Origin: Paenibacillus auburnensis
GTDB lineage: Bacteria; Bacillota; Bacilli; Paenibacillales; Paenibacillaceae
Direction: 5' to 3'
DNA length: 64,000 nucleotides
NCBI RefSeq assembly: GCF_927798115.1
Contig: NZ_CAKMMG010000001.1
Coordinates: 2,046,001-2,110,000, forward strand
In this document: in pieces, positions 24,647-33,546 of the stretch
Layout: each line of letters starts with the position of its first letter
How positions within the stretch are numbered: the stretch's first letter is position 1
The notes under the pieces: generated by a model
What the model was told of the DNA's origin: nothing
The model's input: only the letters and a program-made list of their open reading frames with translations
Databases searched by the model: none
Made by a program: the position numbers and the translations under genes

Positions 24647-26065
24647 TTATATGACATTTACATCCTCCCCAATGTGAATCTTCGGCTGTGCTCCAGCCTC
24701 GTTCCCGTCTGCCTCGTTCCCGCTCACCTTTTTGAGCTTCCGGTTAAACATAACAAACAGCATAACACCCATCACACTCGTAATCACTTCTGTTACGGTC
24801 ATAGACCAGATAACACCATTCAGTCCGAAAAGATAATGAAGCACGATAATCACCGGGATATACAGGATGCCTTGAGTAATGGCCATAATCGCTGTGGGTG
24901 CGCCTTGTCCGGTAGCCTGAAAAATACTCATGAACAGTCCCGTGAATCCATTAAACAAAGCCGAGATCAGCATCGCTGCCAGAATCGTTACGCCGCTGCT
25001 GATCACAGATGGGTCGTTGGAGAACCAGTGCAGGACCGTGTCTCTGAAGATAAATACCAGGCTGACGAACACAATAGAAATCGTTCCGATGCAGGCAAAG
25101 GCATATTTAATACTCGATTTTAAGCGCACGATATTGCGGCCGGCATAGGTAAATGCAAACAGCGGGATCAGACCGAGGAATAACCCCATTGACAGAAACT
25201 CCGGAACCTGAACGATTCTTAGCGCCACACCAAAGCCGGCGACCACATGGTCTCCATATTGAATAGCGTAGTTATTCAGCAGCAGCGTTGTCACAATCAG
25301 AAAAGCGGATTGCAGCAGCTCAGAGATTCCGATTTTATAGATTTCCAGCTTATCCTGAACCGAAATTCTAAAATGCTTCAAGAACCCCTTTAAGTGTTCA
25401 CTCTTTGTCTCCAGGAAATAGATGTAATAAACTACCGAGCCCACATTCGCCAGAATCATCGCCAGCGCCGCGCCTGCCACATGCCAGTTCAGCACCAGAA
25501 TAAACAGCGGATCAAAAATCAGGCTAAGCGCCGTGCTGATAAACACCCCGTACATCGATTCCTTCGATGCCCCCTCCGAGCGTACCAGCTGCTCCAGCGC
25601 AAAATTGAGCACAATCACGAACCCGCCAGCGAACAGGGTCAAGGCATAGGTTTTGGCAAAATCAAACGTAGCGTCATCCGCACCAAGCAGCCGTGTAATC
25701 GGGTTAATCGCCAAAAAAGCAAGCAGTGCAATTACAATGCCGGCGATAATACTCGCATAGAAGGAATAACCGGCGATTCTCCGGCCCTTCTCTGGATTCT
25801 TCTCACCAGCCAGCCGGGTCACAAACGTCCCGCCGCCTACTCCCAGCACATTGCCAAAGGCCATTAATACAGTAAAAATAGGCAGGCCCAGCGTAATCGC
25901 CGTCAGCATATGCGTATTGTGCAGCAGCCCGATGAAATAGGCGTTGATAACATTGTAAATGGTCCCGACCGACATTCCAATCATCATGGGTATCGACAGG
26001 TGGGTAATTGCCTTCTTCAGCGGAGCTGATTCCAGATAATATTGATTTGATGTTTCCTGGCTCAT
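24647..26065 (-). CDS. MATE family efflux transporter
   Basis: The 472-residue protein has about twelve membrane segments in two homologous halves and the MATE pattern at the first helix (PMMIGMSVGTIYNVINAYFI). Such pumps use Na+ or H+ to export drugs or metabolites. The ATG at 26065 lies seven bases after GGAGG. The upstream in-frame ATG at 26071 is too close to it. The promoter upstream is a near-consensus one with two repressor dyads, so the gene is probably inducible. The C-terminal tail of about 20 residues is polar and acidic. Confidence 0.92.
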   Translation of the reverse strand: MSQETSNQYYLESAPLKKAITHLSIPMMIGMSVGTIYNVINAYFIGLLHNTHMLTAITLGLPIFTVLMAFGNVLGVGGGTFVTRLAGEKNPEKGRRIAGYSFYASIIAGIVIALLAFLAINPITRLLGADDATFDFAKTYALTLFAGGFVIVLNFALEQLVRSEGASKESMYGVFISTALSLIFDPLFILVLNWHVAGAALAMILANVGSVVYYIYFLETKSEHLKGFLKHFRISVQDKLEIYKIGISELLQSAFLIVTTLLLNNYAIQYGDHVVAGFGVALRIVQVPEFLSMGLFLGLIPLFAFTYAGRNIVRLKSSIKYAFACIGTISIVFVSLVFIFRDTVLHWFSNDPSVISSGVTILAAMLISALFNGFTGLFMSIFQATGQGAPTAIMAITQGILYIPVIIVLHYLFGLNGVIWSMTVTEVITSVMGVMLFVMFNRKLKKVSGNEADGNEAGAQPKIHIGEDVNVI

Positions 26066-26102
26066 ATTCATTCCTCCATGCGTTTCACGTCATCATGTTT
26101 AG

Positions 26103-26147
26103 TTAGAATTCTAAGTAACAAGGATATCATAATAGTTAGAATTCAAA
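26103..26147 (-). promoter_or_regulatory. paired operator dyads at the MATE promoter
   Basis: A perfect palindrome TTAGAATTCTAA at 26103-26114 lies just after the predicted transcription start. A near copy, TTAGAATTCAAA at 26136-26147, lies within the promoter spacer. Their centres are 33 bases apart, about three helical turns, so two dimers would sit on the same face. MarR-type repressors commonly use such sites, but no MarR gene is near. Confidence 0.6.
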
Positions 26148-26154
26148 TTGTCAA
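26126..26154 (-). promoter_or_regulatory. sigma-A promoter of the MATE gene
   Basis: On the minus strand TTGACA (26149-26154) and TATGAT (26126-26131) are separated by exactly 17 bases. This is the best vegetative promoter match I found in the window. The spacer contains one operator dyad. Confidence 0.75.
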
Positions 26155-26200
26155 TGATCTAACTAAATATAAACAGCTATTTTATGTAACCCTAGTACAC

Positions 26201-26252
26201 AAAAAAAACCTCTATTGCGCGGGCGGTCTAATGAACGCCCGCGCAATAGAGG
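26201..26252 (-). terminator. terminator of the carbohydrate operon
   Basis: CCTCTATTGCGCGGGCG at 26209-26225 pairs perfectly with the sequence at 26236-26252, a 17-pair stem. Eight T follow on the minus strand. It lies 15 bases after the glycosidase stop. Confidence 0.92.
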
Positions 26253-26266
26253 ACTAAGCTAGCTTA

Positions 26267-28357
26267 TTACCTGACTTCGATGTAATCGAGTTCGGCGTAT
26301 CCTGCCGCTCCTTTGGTGAACCGGATCGTATTCGCTCCAGCTTGGAGTGTTACGGTTAGCGTGAGTATTTTGCGATATCCGATGTTCGGAACAGCATTGA
26401 TCCAGCCCCCGGTTGCAGCATAGGTTACGATACTCGCAGCGCCTCCGTTAATCGAGAGGTAGTGTGTAGAGTTCCCTGTAGTGCCGTTGGCATACCCGAC
26501 ATCCATCGTATACGTTCCGGCTGACGGGGCATTTACAGTAAACTGTACATAGCTGTCGGCATAATCAATCCCGCCAACATACCTGGCTTCCGAGGCATAA
26601 CCGCCATCATGGACTGCAGCCTGATTAATCTCCGCTTTTTCAGCCTCGACTCTTTCTTTATAGGCCGGTTTTGGCATCAGCTGAATATAGTCAAGCTCGG
26701 TATATCCGCTGGCTCCCTTGGTGAATCGGATCGTGTTGCTGCCTGCATTTAGGCTGACGCTCGTGGACAATGTACCCACGTGTCCAGCCGATAACCAGCC
26801 GCCCGTCACTGGGTAGGTTAAGGTTGCAACCGTCCCGCCGTTGACTGACAGGGATTGATTGGAGTTGGCGTTGGTTCCGTTGGCATAACGGACATCAAGA
26901 TTGTACACGCCTGCTGCCGCTGCATTGACTGTAAATTGAACATAACTGTCGTTATAATCGATTTGTCCGATATATTTTCCGTTCGAGGCACTGGCATTGC
27001 TGAAAAGATTGGCCCGGTTCACCGTGGCATTTTCTGCTTCATACAAGTTGTTATTTGAACCGGCTGCAGGAGTAATCGTCAAGTGATAACCCCAGGAAGC
27101 ATTCATTTTGGTGACCGGTACATTAATTTGACCATTTGTTATGGCATAATCACCTTCAAATACGCTTGCCGGTGAGGAGACAGCAGTGTCCACTCCCAAC
27201 CACGGCGTGGCTTCCAGCTTCACGTGGGCATTACCGGAGAACTTGGATACACTGCCAAACCCTTTGATTACTATTGTATGATCGCCGCTGCCGCCTCCGA
27301 AGACTACATGTACGGTACCCTTTGCATTGTCGACACTGGCAATGCCATCCAAAGCCAGCGAGCTTGTTGATACTGGAGTCGTCATTGCCATCTGCCCGGA
27401 CATATCACCGTACCACTTATAAAGCCACCATCCGCCGTTTGCCGTTCCTGCATCCGTAACAATATTGCTCAACCGGCCGGGTCGGAACCAGAAAGCCGCT
27501 GTGGCCGTATCTACCCCTTCCCGTTCAAACTGGGCAAAATAGCGGACCATCCCGCCGGGAACACCTTCTTCATTCGGCACCCCATACTCATTAATACTGA
27601 TCGGTCTTGGAGAAATGCCCAGATCCAGCTCGATTTGCCGGTAAGCTGCAATATGGGCTTTGATAGTCCAGGTATCCGCAACCGTATTGCCAAGCTCATG
27701 CCAGCTGATAATATCCGGAAGCACATTATTGGCCTTGGCGTAGGTCAGGAAATTCCTCATCCAGGATTCTTCATAGCGGGAATAGCTTGGACCGATCGTT
27801 TTCGTTGCAGTATCAAGGGTCTTTACCCGTAAATAGGTGTTCTTCCAGCCATCCAGGAACGTTCCGGCTGCACTCTTCCAGGTCCAGTCCGGTTCATTCC
27901 ACAGTTCGTATCCATAAATATTGGTCGCACCGGAGGCTAATCTGGCATTAACCATTGTGTCTACCTTGCTGTACCAATCCGCCCAGCTCAACCATTGATA
28001 AGGGAAGTTCGAGTAAATATCTGGCATCCGGATGGTGACAGCCGCTCCGTTTCGCGCCGCTATGGGGGCCACCTTCAGAGCGTCTCCAATCGGTACAGTC
28101 TCTCCATTCGGCAGCTGCCCGCCGTTCGGAGCCATTTGTGTAAACATTTTGGGCTTAGTCGGAGCGATCAGGCTGTCGGAGGGCCGCCCTTCTCCAGCAA
28201 GACCATACAAAGAACCTGATGCCACATGTGTCACCGAACGGTACTGATTGGCCAAATCTACAGTGAATGTTGCCGGTATGGCGGCACTGGCTGGCATTAC
28301 TGGCAGGGACAACAGCAGCAGGGACACGCTGAGCAGGCTGAGCAGTTTCTTTTTCAA
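26267..28357 (-). CDS. secreted clan-A glycoside hydrolase with two C-terminal CBMs
   Basis: The product is 696 residues. The signal peptide ends near residue 25 (PASA). The catalytic domain (about 30-430) resembles GH39-like TIM barrels. The probable acid/base is E155 in ELWNEPDW and the probable nucleophile is E257 in SINEYGVP. Two related carbohydrate-binding modules of CBM6/CBM35 type follow, at about 438-562 and 570-696; each starts with an EAE motif and ends with TKGA-GY-ELDYI. They look like recent duplicates. The gene is last in the permease/binding-protein operon, so the enzyme probably makes oligosaccharides that this transporter imports. Family assignment beyond clan A is tentative. 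Confidence 0.83.
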   Translation of the reverse strand: MKKKLLSLLSVSLLLLSLPVMPASAAIPATFTVDLANQYRSVTHVASGSLYGLAGEGRPSDSLIAPTKPKMFTQMAPNGGQLPNGETVPIGDALKVAPIAARNGAAVTIRMPDIYSNFPYQWLSWADWYSKVDTMVNARLASGATNIYGYELWNEPDWTWKSAAGTFLDGWKNTYLRVKTLDTATKTIGPSYSRYEESWMRNFLTYAKANNVLPDIISWHELGNTVADTWTIKAHIAAYRQIELDLGISPRPISINEYGVPNEEGVPGGMVRYFAQFEREGVDTATAAFWFRPGRLSNIVTDAGTANGGWWLYKWYGDMSGQMAMTTPVSTSSLALDGIASVDNAKGTVHVVFGGGSGDHTIVIKGFGSVSKFSGNAHVKLEATPWLGVDTAVSSPASVFEGDYAITNGQINVPVTKMNASWGYHLTITPAAGSNNNLYEAENATVNRANLFSNASASNGKYIGQIDYNDSYVQFTVNAAAAGVYNLDVRYANGTNANSNQSLSVNGGTVATLTYPVTGGWLSAGHVGTLSTSVSLNAGSNTIRFTKGASGYTELDYIQLMPKPAYKERVEAEKAEINQAAVHDGGYASEARYVGGIDYADSYVQFTVNAPSAGTYTMDVGYANGTTGNSTHYLSINGGAASIVTYAATGGWINAVPNIGYRKILTLTVTLQAGANTIRFTKGAAGYAELDYIEVR

Positions 28358-28405
28358 ATCCTAACCTCCCATACTATGATTGAACAACAGTCAGTGACGG
28401 ATAAA

Positions 28406-29239
28406 TTACCCCTTTACACCGGTCATGGCAATGCCCTGAATAAAGTATTTCTGGGCGAACAGGAATATGATCAGGGACGGGAGCACAACAAGCGATACCG
28501 CCGCCATCATCAGATTCCACTGGGATGAATACGCTCCCTGAAACAGAGTAAGTCCAAGCATTAACGTATAGTTTTTCTCAGAGGACAGGTAGATCATCGG
28601 CGCTAAATAGTCATTCCAGTTGTTCAGGAAAGTAAACAGACCGACCACAATCATCGATTGGGAGCTAAGCGGCATAATGATCCTCCGGAATACAGTGAAA
28701 TGATTGGCCCCATCCATAAATGCGGCTTCATCCAAATCCCGGGGGATGCCCATATAGAACTGACGCAGTAGAAAGATGTTGAACAATCCTCCGCCGAAAT
28801 AAGCCGGAATAATCAGCGGTGCCAGTGTATCCGTCAAATGCAGCGTTCTCCAGCCGATAAACTGCGGAATCATCACAACCGCAAACGGCAGCATCAGCGC
28901 TGTGAGCATTACCCCGAACACCCGGTCACGGCCGGGCCAATCCACTCTGGAAAAACCATAGGCACACAGCGAGCTGCTGAGCAGTACACCGACAATATTG
29001 GCCACCGTTACTATACTGCTGTTCAGGAAAAAACGGTCAAACGGCTGTGCCTGCAGTGCATCGCGGAAATTGTGAAATTCCAGATGCTTTGGAAAGAAGG
29101 TCGGCGTAATTTCGAAGATCAGATCACTGCCCACGAGTGCCGTACGAAGCATCCAATAAAACGGGAACAGCGCAAAGATTGTGCCGCTGATCAGCAGCAG
29201 ATAGAGCAGTATTTTTGTTGTGCGTCTCTGTTTGGTCAT
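28406..29239 (-). CDS. carbohydrate ABC transporter permease (MalG-type)
   Basis: The 277-residue permease has six membrane segments and the cytoplasmic EAA loop EAAFMDGANHFTVFRRIIMPL near residues 175-195, which docks with the shared ATPase. The family imports oligosaccharides together with a MalF-type partner. Its start overlaps the partner gene by four bases. No ATPase gene is in the operon, as is usual in Paenibacillus and Bacillus, where one MsmX-like ATPase serves many importers. Confidence 0.93.
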   Translation of the reverse strand: MTKQRRTTKILLYLLLISGTIFALFPFYWMLRTALVGSDLIFEITPTFFPKHLEFHNFRDALQAQPFDRFFLNSSIVTVANIVGVLLSSSLCAYGFSRVDWPGRDRVFGVMLTALMLPFAVVMIPQFIGWRTLHLTDTLAPLIIPAYFGGGLFNIFLLRQFYMGIPRDLDEAAFMDGANHFTVFRRIIMPLSSQSMIVVGLFTFLNNWNDYLAPMIYLSSEKNYTLMLGLTLFQGAYSSQWNLMMAAVSLVVLPSLIIFLFAQKYFIQGIAMTGVKG

Positions 29240-30222
29240 GATCTTTTGCCATCTCCTTCATAGTGAACAAAGGATTTGGAGAACCGGAAAATCAAAAAGG
29301 TAAAAATTAAGGTAACAATAAAAAGCAGTACTGCATTAGCGCTGGCCGCCCCCATTTTTGAGAAGCGGAATGCATTCTGGAACAGATACAGTACATAGAG
29401 CAGGCTGGCATTATCCGGTCCGCCCATCGCCGCTGCGCCGCTGCCCGAATTACCGCTGGTCATGACCATAGGCTGCACAAAGGTCTGGAAAGCATTGATA
29501 AAACCCATAACCGTGTTAAAAAAAATAATCGGTGAGCTCATAGGGATGGTGATATAACGAAGCTTGTGCCAGGCATTTCCCCCGTCCACCTCAAGTGCCT
29601 CGTAAAGATGGGCCGGAATCCCCTGCAGCCCTGCCAGAAAGATCACAATCATGCTCCCGGAATTCCAAAGGCTGAACAATATCAATGTTGGAATTACCGT
29701 GTTATCAGAAGCAAGCCATAATGAAGTTGGCAAATGAAGTGTCTGGAGCATATAATTCACCACACCGAAATCAGGCTGCAGCATCCACATCCAGATAATC
29801 CCCGCCGAAGCAATCGGAATGATGACCGGTAAATAAAAGACCCCCCTGAAAAAAGCTCTCGCCTTAATTTTCTGATTTAGCAGAACCGCTACAAAAAATG
29901 CGAAAACGATGCCCACAGGAACACTAACGAATACATAATAAAAGGTGGCTTTGACGGCAGGATAGAAAAACATGTCTCTTCCCGAGAACATATCCGTAAA
30001 GTTGCTCCAGCCAATAAAATGCATCGGCGCTCCAATCGAATAATCCGTAAAGCTGAGCACAAAAGTAATCACCAGCGGAACTACGATAAAAATGGAATAC
30101 CCGAGCAGCACCGGTGAAGTAAATAAAAGTCCGGTCCTTAAGTTTTTCATCCTTTTTTTCCTGGCCTGGCGCTGGGCATCCATCTGCGTCTTCTCCCAAT
30201 CCAGCTGAACTGCAGTAGACAT
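29236..30222 (-). CDS. carbohydrate ABC transporter permease (MalF-type)
   Basis: The product is a 328-residue permease with six membrane segments after a basic N-terminal tail of about 35 residues. Its EAA-type loop reads EALEVDGGNAWHKLRYITIP. I favour the ATG at 30222, twelve bases after AGGAGG. The in-frame GTG at 30234 directly abuts that site and cannot use it. It follows the binding-protein gene, with a stable hairpin between them that may set the ratio of binding protein to permease. Confidence 0.9.
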   Translation of the reverse strand: MSTAVQLDWEKTQMDAQRQARKKRMKNLRTGLLFTSPVLLGYSIFIVVPLVITFVLSFTDYSIGAPMHFIGWSNFTDMFSGRDMFFYPAVKATFYYVFVSVPVGIVFAFFVAVLLNQKIKARAFFRGVFYLPVIIPIASAGIIWMWMLQPDFGVVNYMLQTLHLPTSLWLASDNTVIPTLILFSLWNSGSMIVIFLAGLQGIPAHLYEALEVDGGNAWHKLRYITIPMSSPIIFFNTVMGFINAFQTFVQPMVMTSGNSGSGAAAMGGPDNASLLYVLYLFQNAFRFSKMGAASANAVLLFIVTLIFTFLIFRFSKSFVHYEGDGKRS

Positions 30223-30257
30223 ACTCTCTCTCACCCTCCTATGAATGGGAAGCTTTC

Positions 30258-30295
30258 TTGAAGGAGCCTCTGATAAGCTTCGGATGCTCCTTCAA
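30258..30295 (-). promoter_or_regulatory. intercistronic hairpin between binding protein and permease
   Basis: TTGAAGGAGC at 30258-30267 pairs with GCTCCTTCAA at 30286-30295 around an 18-base loop. It has no T run on either strand. Such hairpins downstream of binding-protein genes often protect the upstream message and lower permease expression. Confidence 0.6.
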
Positions 30296-30310
30296 TCGGC
30301 CGTATCCTCT

Positions 30311-31732
30311 TTATTTATCGTATCTGCCTTGGATATCAGGCTGGACTTTCGGCGCAATTTCATTTAGAGCATCCTGCGCCGTCTTTTTACCCAGCCATAC
30401 GGAGTCCAGAGCCGAGATGACGGCTGTGTTCACTTTGGCATAGTTTTTCAGATAATAGGTTGACCCCGGCACCGAGTGGTTCAGGAACTGATTCATCATG
30501 GCTTCCTTGAATCCTGGGGGATGGGCTGCCGGATTCGCATCGACCCATTTAGCCACCAGGTCGGGATTGGTGTACCATTCCTTCATCGTCGGCATCCACA
30601 AACCGCTGGAATACAGTTCAATTGCACCATCCGGATTAGACATCCACTTGAAGAGCATCCAGGCTTCTTCCGGGTGTTTGGAATCCTTAAAGAATACAGT
30701 CGCCCCGCTCAGACCGACAGTCAGACTCTTCTTCAGCTTCGGCAGGACGCCGATATCATAATTGACTTTGGCGTTGCCGAGATCAAGGTTCATCCATTGA
30801 CCACCGATGGCCATCGCTGTTATTCCCGACTGGAGTGCAACATTCATGGCAGGAAGCGACTTTGCTGCGAGCGGAGATGGGGCCACGTGATATACATTAA
30901 TCAGGTCAGCTAATTTCTGGATGGCCTCGGCGGCTTCCGGTTTGTTCAGAGTGAACTCTTTGCCGTCTTCCGAGACCCAGTCGCCGCCATTACTGTAAAT
31001 GAAATTATTCAGCGGCTCATTCCATGTTTCAAAGGTGACACCGTACTGTTTGATGCTCTTAGAATCAAAGTCCGGATCAGCTGCATTCCTGCCCTTTTTG
31101 TCCAGCGTCAGCTTCTTCGCGGCTTCTACAAATTGATCCCAGGTCCAAGCCGTTTCTGCTGTAGTTGGAGGGGTTTCCACCCCGGCCTTTTCCAAAAGAT
31201 CCTTTCGATAGAACAGCCCAAACGTTTCACCGGCTGTGCTGATGCCCCAGGCGTTATCCGGGGACTGTTTATACCAGATCGTATCCAGGAAATCCTCCTT
31301 CTTCAGCTCATTGTCCTTGGCAAACATCTCAAACAAATTGACAAACTTGCCTTGCTTCGCCCAGGTATCTCCCAGGTCTCCGGTCATGTACCCGGTGTCG
31401 GGCATATCATTCGCTGCTGCCATTGCTGTCAGCTTCGTGTTATAGTCCGAATTTGGAATCTGTACATCCTCAACGGTAATCCAGGGATACTTTTCCGTAA
31501 ATTTGGCGGTTGCATTTTCGATAGCCTTCTTCTCGTCTGCACTTCCCCAATACGTAAATTTAAGTTTCACAGGCTCATGCTCTTCTGCAGCCGTCGGACT
31601 GGCACTGCCAGCTGCAGAGTTGTTCACTGCCGCCGGTTCTTTCTCATTGCCCCCACAGCCTGCGGACAAAAGACCTAGAATTAATACGATGCTCATCATG
31701 GACAACAGCTGTTTGCTTTTAGACTTTTTCAT
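30311..31732 (-). CDS. carbohydrate ABC transporter substrate-binding lipoprotein
   Basis: The product is 473 residues, family 1 extracellular solute-binding type. The N-terminus has a lysine-rich start, a hydrophobic stretch and the lipobox LSAGC with acylated C26. The ATG at 31732 is five bases after a G-rich site. An in-frame codon at 31780 has none. It is the first gene of the operon, facing the YesN/YesM pair. The ligand is likely a plant-wall oligosaccharide, given the secreted hydrolase in the same operon. Confidence 0.93.
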   Translation of the reverse strand: MKKSKSKQLLSMMSIVLILGLLSAGCGGNEKEPAAVNNSAAGSASPTAAEEHEPVKLKFTYWGSADEKKAIENATAKFTEKYPWITVEDVQIPNSDYNTKLTAMAAANDMPDTGYMTGDLGDTWAKQGKFVNLFEMFAKDNELKKEDFLDTIWYKQSPDNAWGISTAGETFGLFYRKDLLEKAGVETPPTTAETAWTWDQFVEAAKKLTLDKKGRNAADPDFDSKSIKQYGVTFETWNEPLNNFIYSNGGDWVSEDGKEFTLNKPEAAEAIQKLADLINVYHVAPSPLAAKSLPAMNVALQSGITAMAIGGQWMNLDLGNAKVNYDIGVLPKLKKSLTVGLSGATVFFKDSKHPEEAWMLFKWMSNPDGAIELYSSGLWMPTMKEWYTNPDLVAKWVDANPAAHPPGFKEAMMNQFLNHSVPGSTYYLKNYAKVNTAVISALDSVWLGKKTAQDALNEIAPKVQPDIQGRYDK

Positions 31733-31758
31733 GCTTGCCCCCCTGAATTCATTTACTT

Positions 31759-31772
31759 TGAAAGCGCTACCG
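31759..31772. promoter_or_regulatory. candidate cre (CcpA) site
   Basis: TGAAAGCGCTACCG matches the cre consensus except at the last base. It lies between a TATAAT at 31787-31792 (minus strand) and the binding-protein start, where bound CcpA would block transcription. Confidence 0.55.
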
Positions 31773-31944
31773 CTATTCATGATTGAATTATAAATGACGT
31801 ATCGTAAGCATAACTTGTAACATTTTAAGGTTATTGCACTTTTTTAGCTTGCTTACCGAACGTCCCCGGGCACCGGATCTTCTATGCTATAATAGCAAAT
31901 GTATCCGGTTACATAAATTAATTAGGAGCACTTGGGGGTGGCCC

Positions 31945-33537
31945 ATGTTTACAATATTGGTTGTTGATGACGAGCCCAGACAGGTCAAAGCGCTTGTTGC
32001 AGTGATCCGGCAGTTAAAGCCCGCCTATACCGTAATGGAAGCCTATGACGGGGACGAGGCACTGGATATCATCCGCAGAGACAAAGTTGATATCCTTATA
32101 AGCGATATCAATATGCCTCATCTCAGCGGCATCGCCCTGATTGAAATCCTCTCGAAATTAACCCCGACGCCCAAAATAGTAATGCTGACCGGCTATGACG
32201 AATTCGAATACGCCGTTCAGGCTCTGCGCTTTCAGGCTTTTGATTATTTGCTTAAGCCTATAGGTAAACCTGAACTGACTGTGCTGCTGGAACGTCTGGA
32301 AGCTCTTCTGCTGGAAGAGCAGCACTCCAGCCAGAAGCTGCTTACCGACCAGCGTCAGCTTGCTGCCACCGCTCCTGTCTATGAGTATTATTTGATGAAC
32401 CAGTGGATTCATCTGCGGGCCGACAGCGGGGAATTGTCGGAAGTCCGCGCGAGACTACACAATGCTAGCGCTAGGGGTGCCATTATCCTGTTTGCGCTGC
32501 ACAACAAATTGGCTCTCAGTGAATCAGAGACAATAGAAGCAAGTTGCGCTTTGCGGGAGTCCATCCTGCAGCAGTTCGATCCTTCTGACCAGCTTTGCGT
32601 ATTCCGTCTGGAGGAAGACAGCCGCCTGCTCGTCCTCCCGTACTTCTGTGAATCTGCGGAAGGGATCAACAAACTGCTCCCCATTTTCGACCGTTTATCC
32701 AGCATGAACAGCCCGGAATCCGGGCTTAACATAGCTATCGCGGCAGGTCCCGTAGTACAGGATCTGCTGGTTGACGCTGCTTATTCGTTCAAGCAGGCTC
32801 ATTCGGCACTGTCGGCCCTCTTCTATGGAGGGCAGCGCAAAGTAATAATGGCGGACGATAGTCCGCTTCATTTCAGCTCCCGTTTTCCGTTTAAAGAGGA
32901 ATTTTCCTTATTTATGAATGCACTGAATGAGCAGGACGACTATGCTCTGCAGAAACTTGTCGGCGGGCACCTTGACAAGCTAAAGGACCACAAGTGCGAC
33001 CCTGTGCTGCTAAAAGACGAGTGGTACGGCTTTATGCTGCAGGCAGTTAAACCGGTCAGAAACCAACTGGAGGACGAGGATTGCCGGACATGGATGGCAG
33101 AGCTGAAATTGCAGCTGTATAACTGCCGGGAATATACCGAAATACGGCCAATCCTGCTCACCTTTTTACTAAAAGTACACAGGCTGTTCCACCGTCATTC
33201 TAAAACTCAGCAGCAGGTTGTGATCACCCAGTGTATCCAATATATCACTCAAAATTATAATAAGGACATCTCGCTGGAAGAGGTTTCGGGAAGGTATCAT
33301 TTTCACCCTTCTTATTTCAGCACCTTGTTCAAATCCATCGCCGAAATCGGGTTTTCGGAGTATGTGCAAAAGGTACGGATAGACGAGGCCAAGAAACTGA
33401 TTCTTAGCACAGACAAAAAAATGAATGAAATAGCATTATGTGTCGGTTATCGGGATGCCGCATACTTCAACAAAACATTCAAGAAAGAAACAGGTGTCTC
33501 TCCCAATAAATATAAACGCATTCAGAAACTGGAGTAG
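31945..33537 (+). CDS. YesN-type response regulator with AraC domain
   Basis: The product is 530 residues. The receiver domain has VDDE at 7-10 and D54 (LISDINMP), with the conserved K in LKPIGK near 105. A central region of about 270 residues follows, then an AraC double helix-turn-helix at about 425-525 with YFSTLFKS and YFNKTFKKETG. The ATG at 31945 follows a G-rich site. A longer frame from 31834 has no ribosome site. A TATAAT at 31888-31893 fits a promoter. It is divergent from the binding-protein operon, its likely target, and is followed nine bases later by its kinase. Confidence 0.92.
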   Translation: MFTILVVDDEPRQVKALVAVIRQLKPAYTVMEAYDGDEALDIIRRDKVDILISDINMPHLSGIALIEILSKLTPTPKIVMLTGYDEFEYAVQALRFQAFDYLLKPIGKPELTVLLERLEALLLEEQHSSQKLLTDQRQLAATAPVYEYYLMNQWIHLRADSGELSEVRARLHNASARGAIILFALHNKLALSESETIEASCALRESILQQFDPSDQLCVFRLEEDSRLLVLPYFCESAEGINKLLPIFDRLSSMNSPESGLNIAIAAGPVVQDLLVDAAYSFKQAHSALSALFYGGQRKVIMADDSPLHFSSRFPFKEEFSLFMNALNEQDDYALQKLVGGHLDKLKDHKCDPVLLKDEWYGFMLQAVKPVRNQLEDEDCRTWMAELKLQLYNCREYTEIRPILLTFLLKVHRLFHRHSKTQQQVVITQCIQYITQNYNKDISLEEVSGRYHFHPSYFSTLFKSIAEIGFSEYVQKVRIDEAKKLILSTDKKMNEIALCVGYRDAAYFNKTFKKETGVSPNKYKRIQKLE

Positions 33538-33546
33538 ACACGGACT

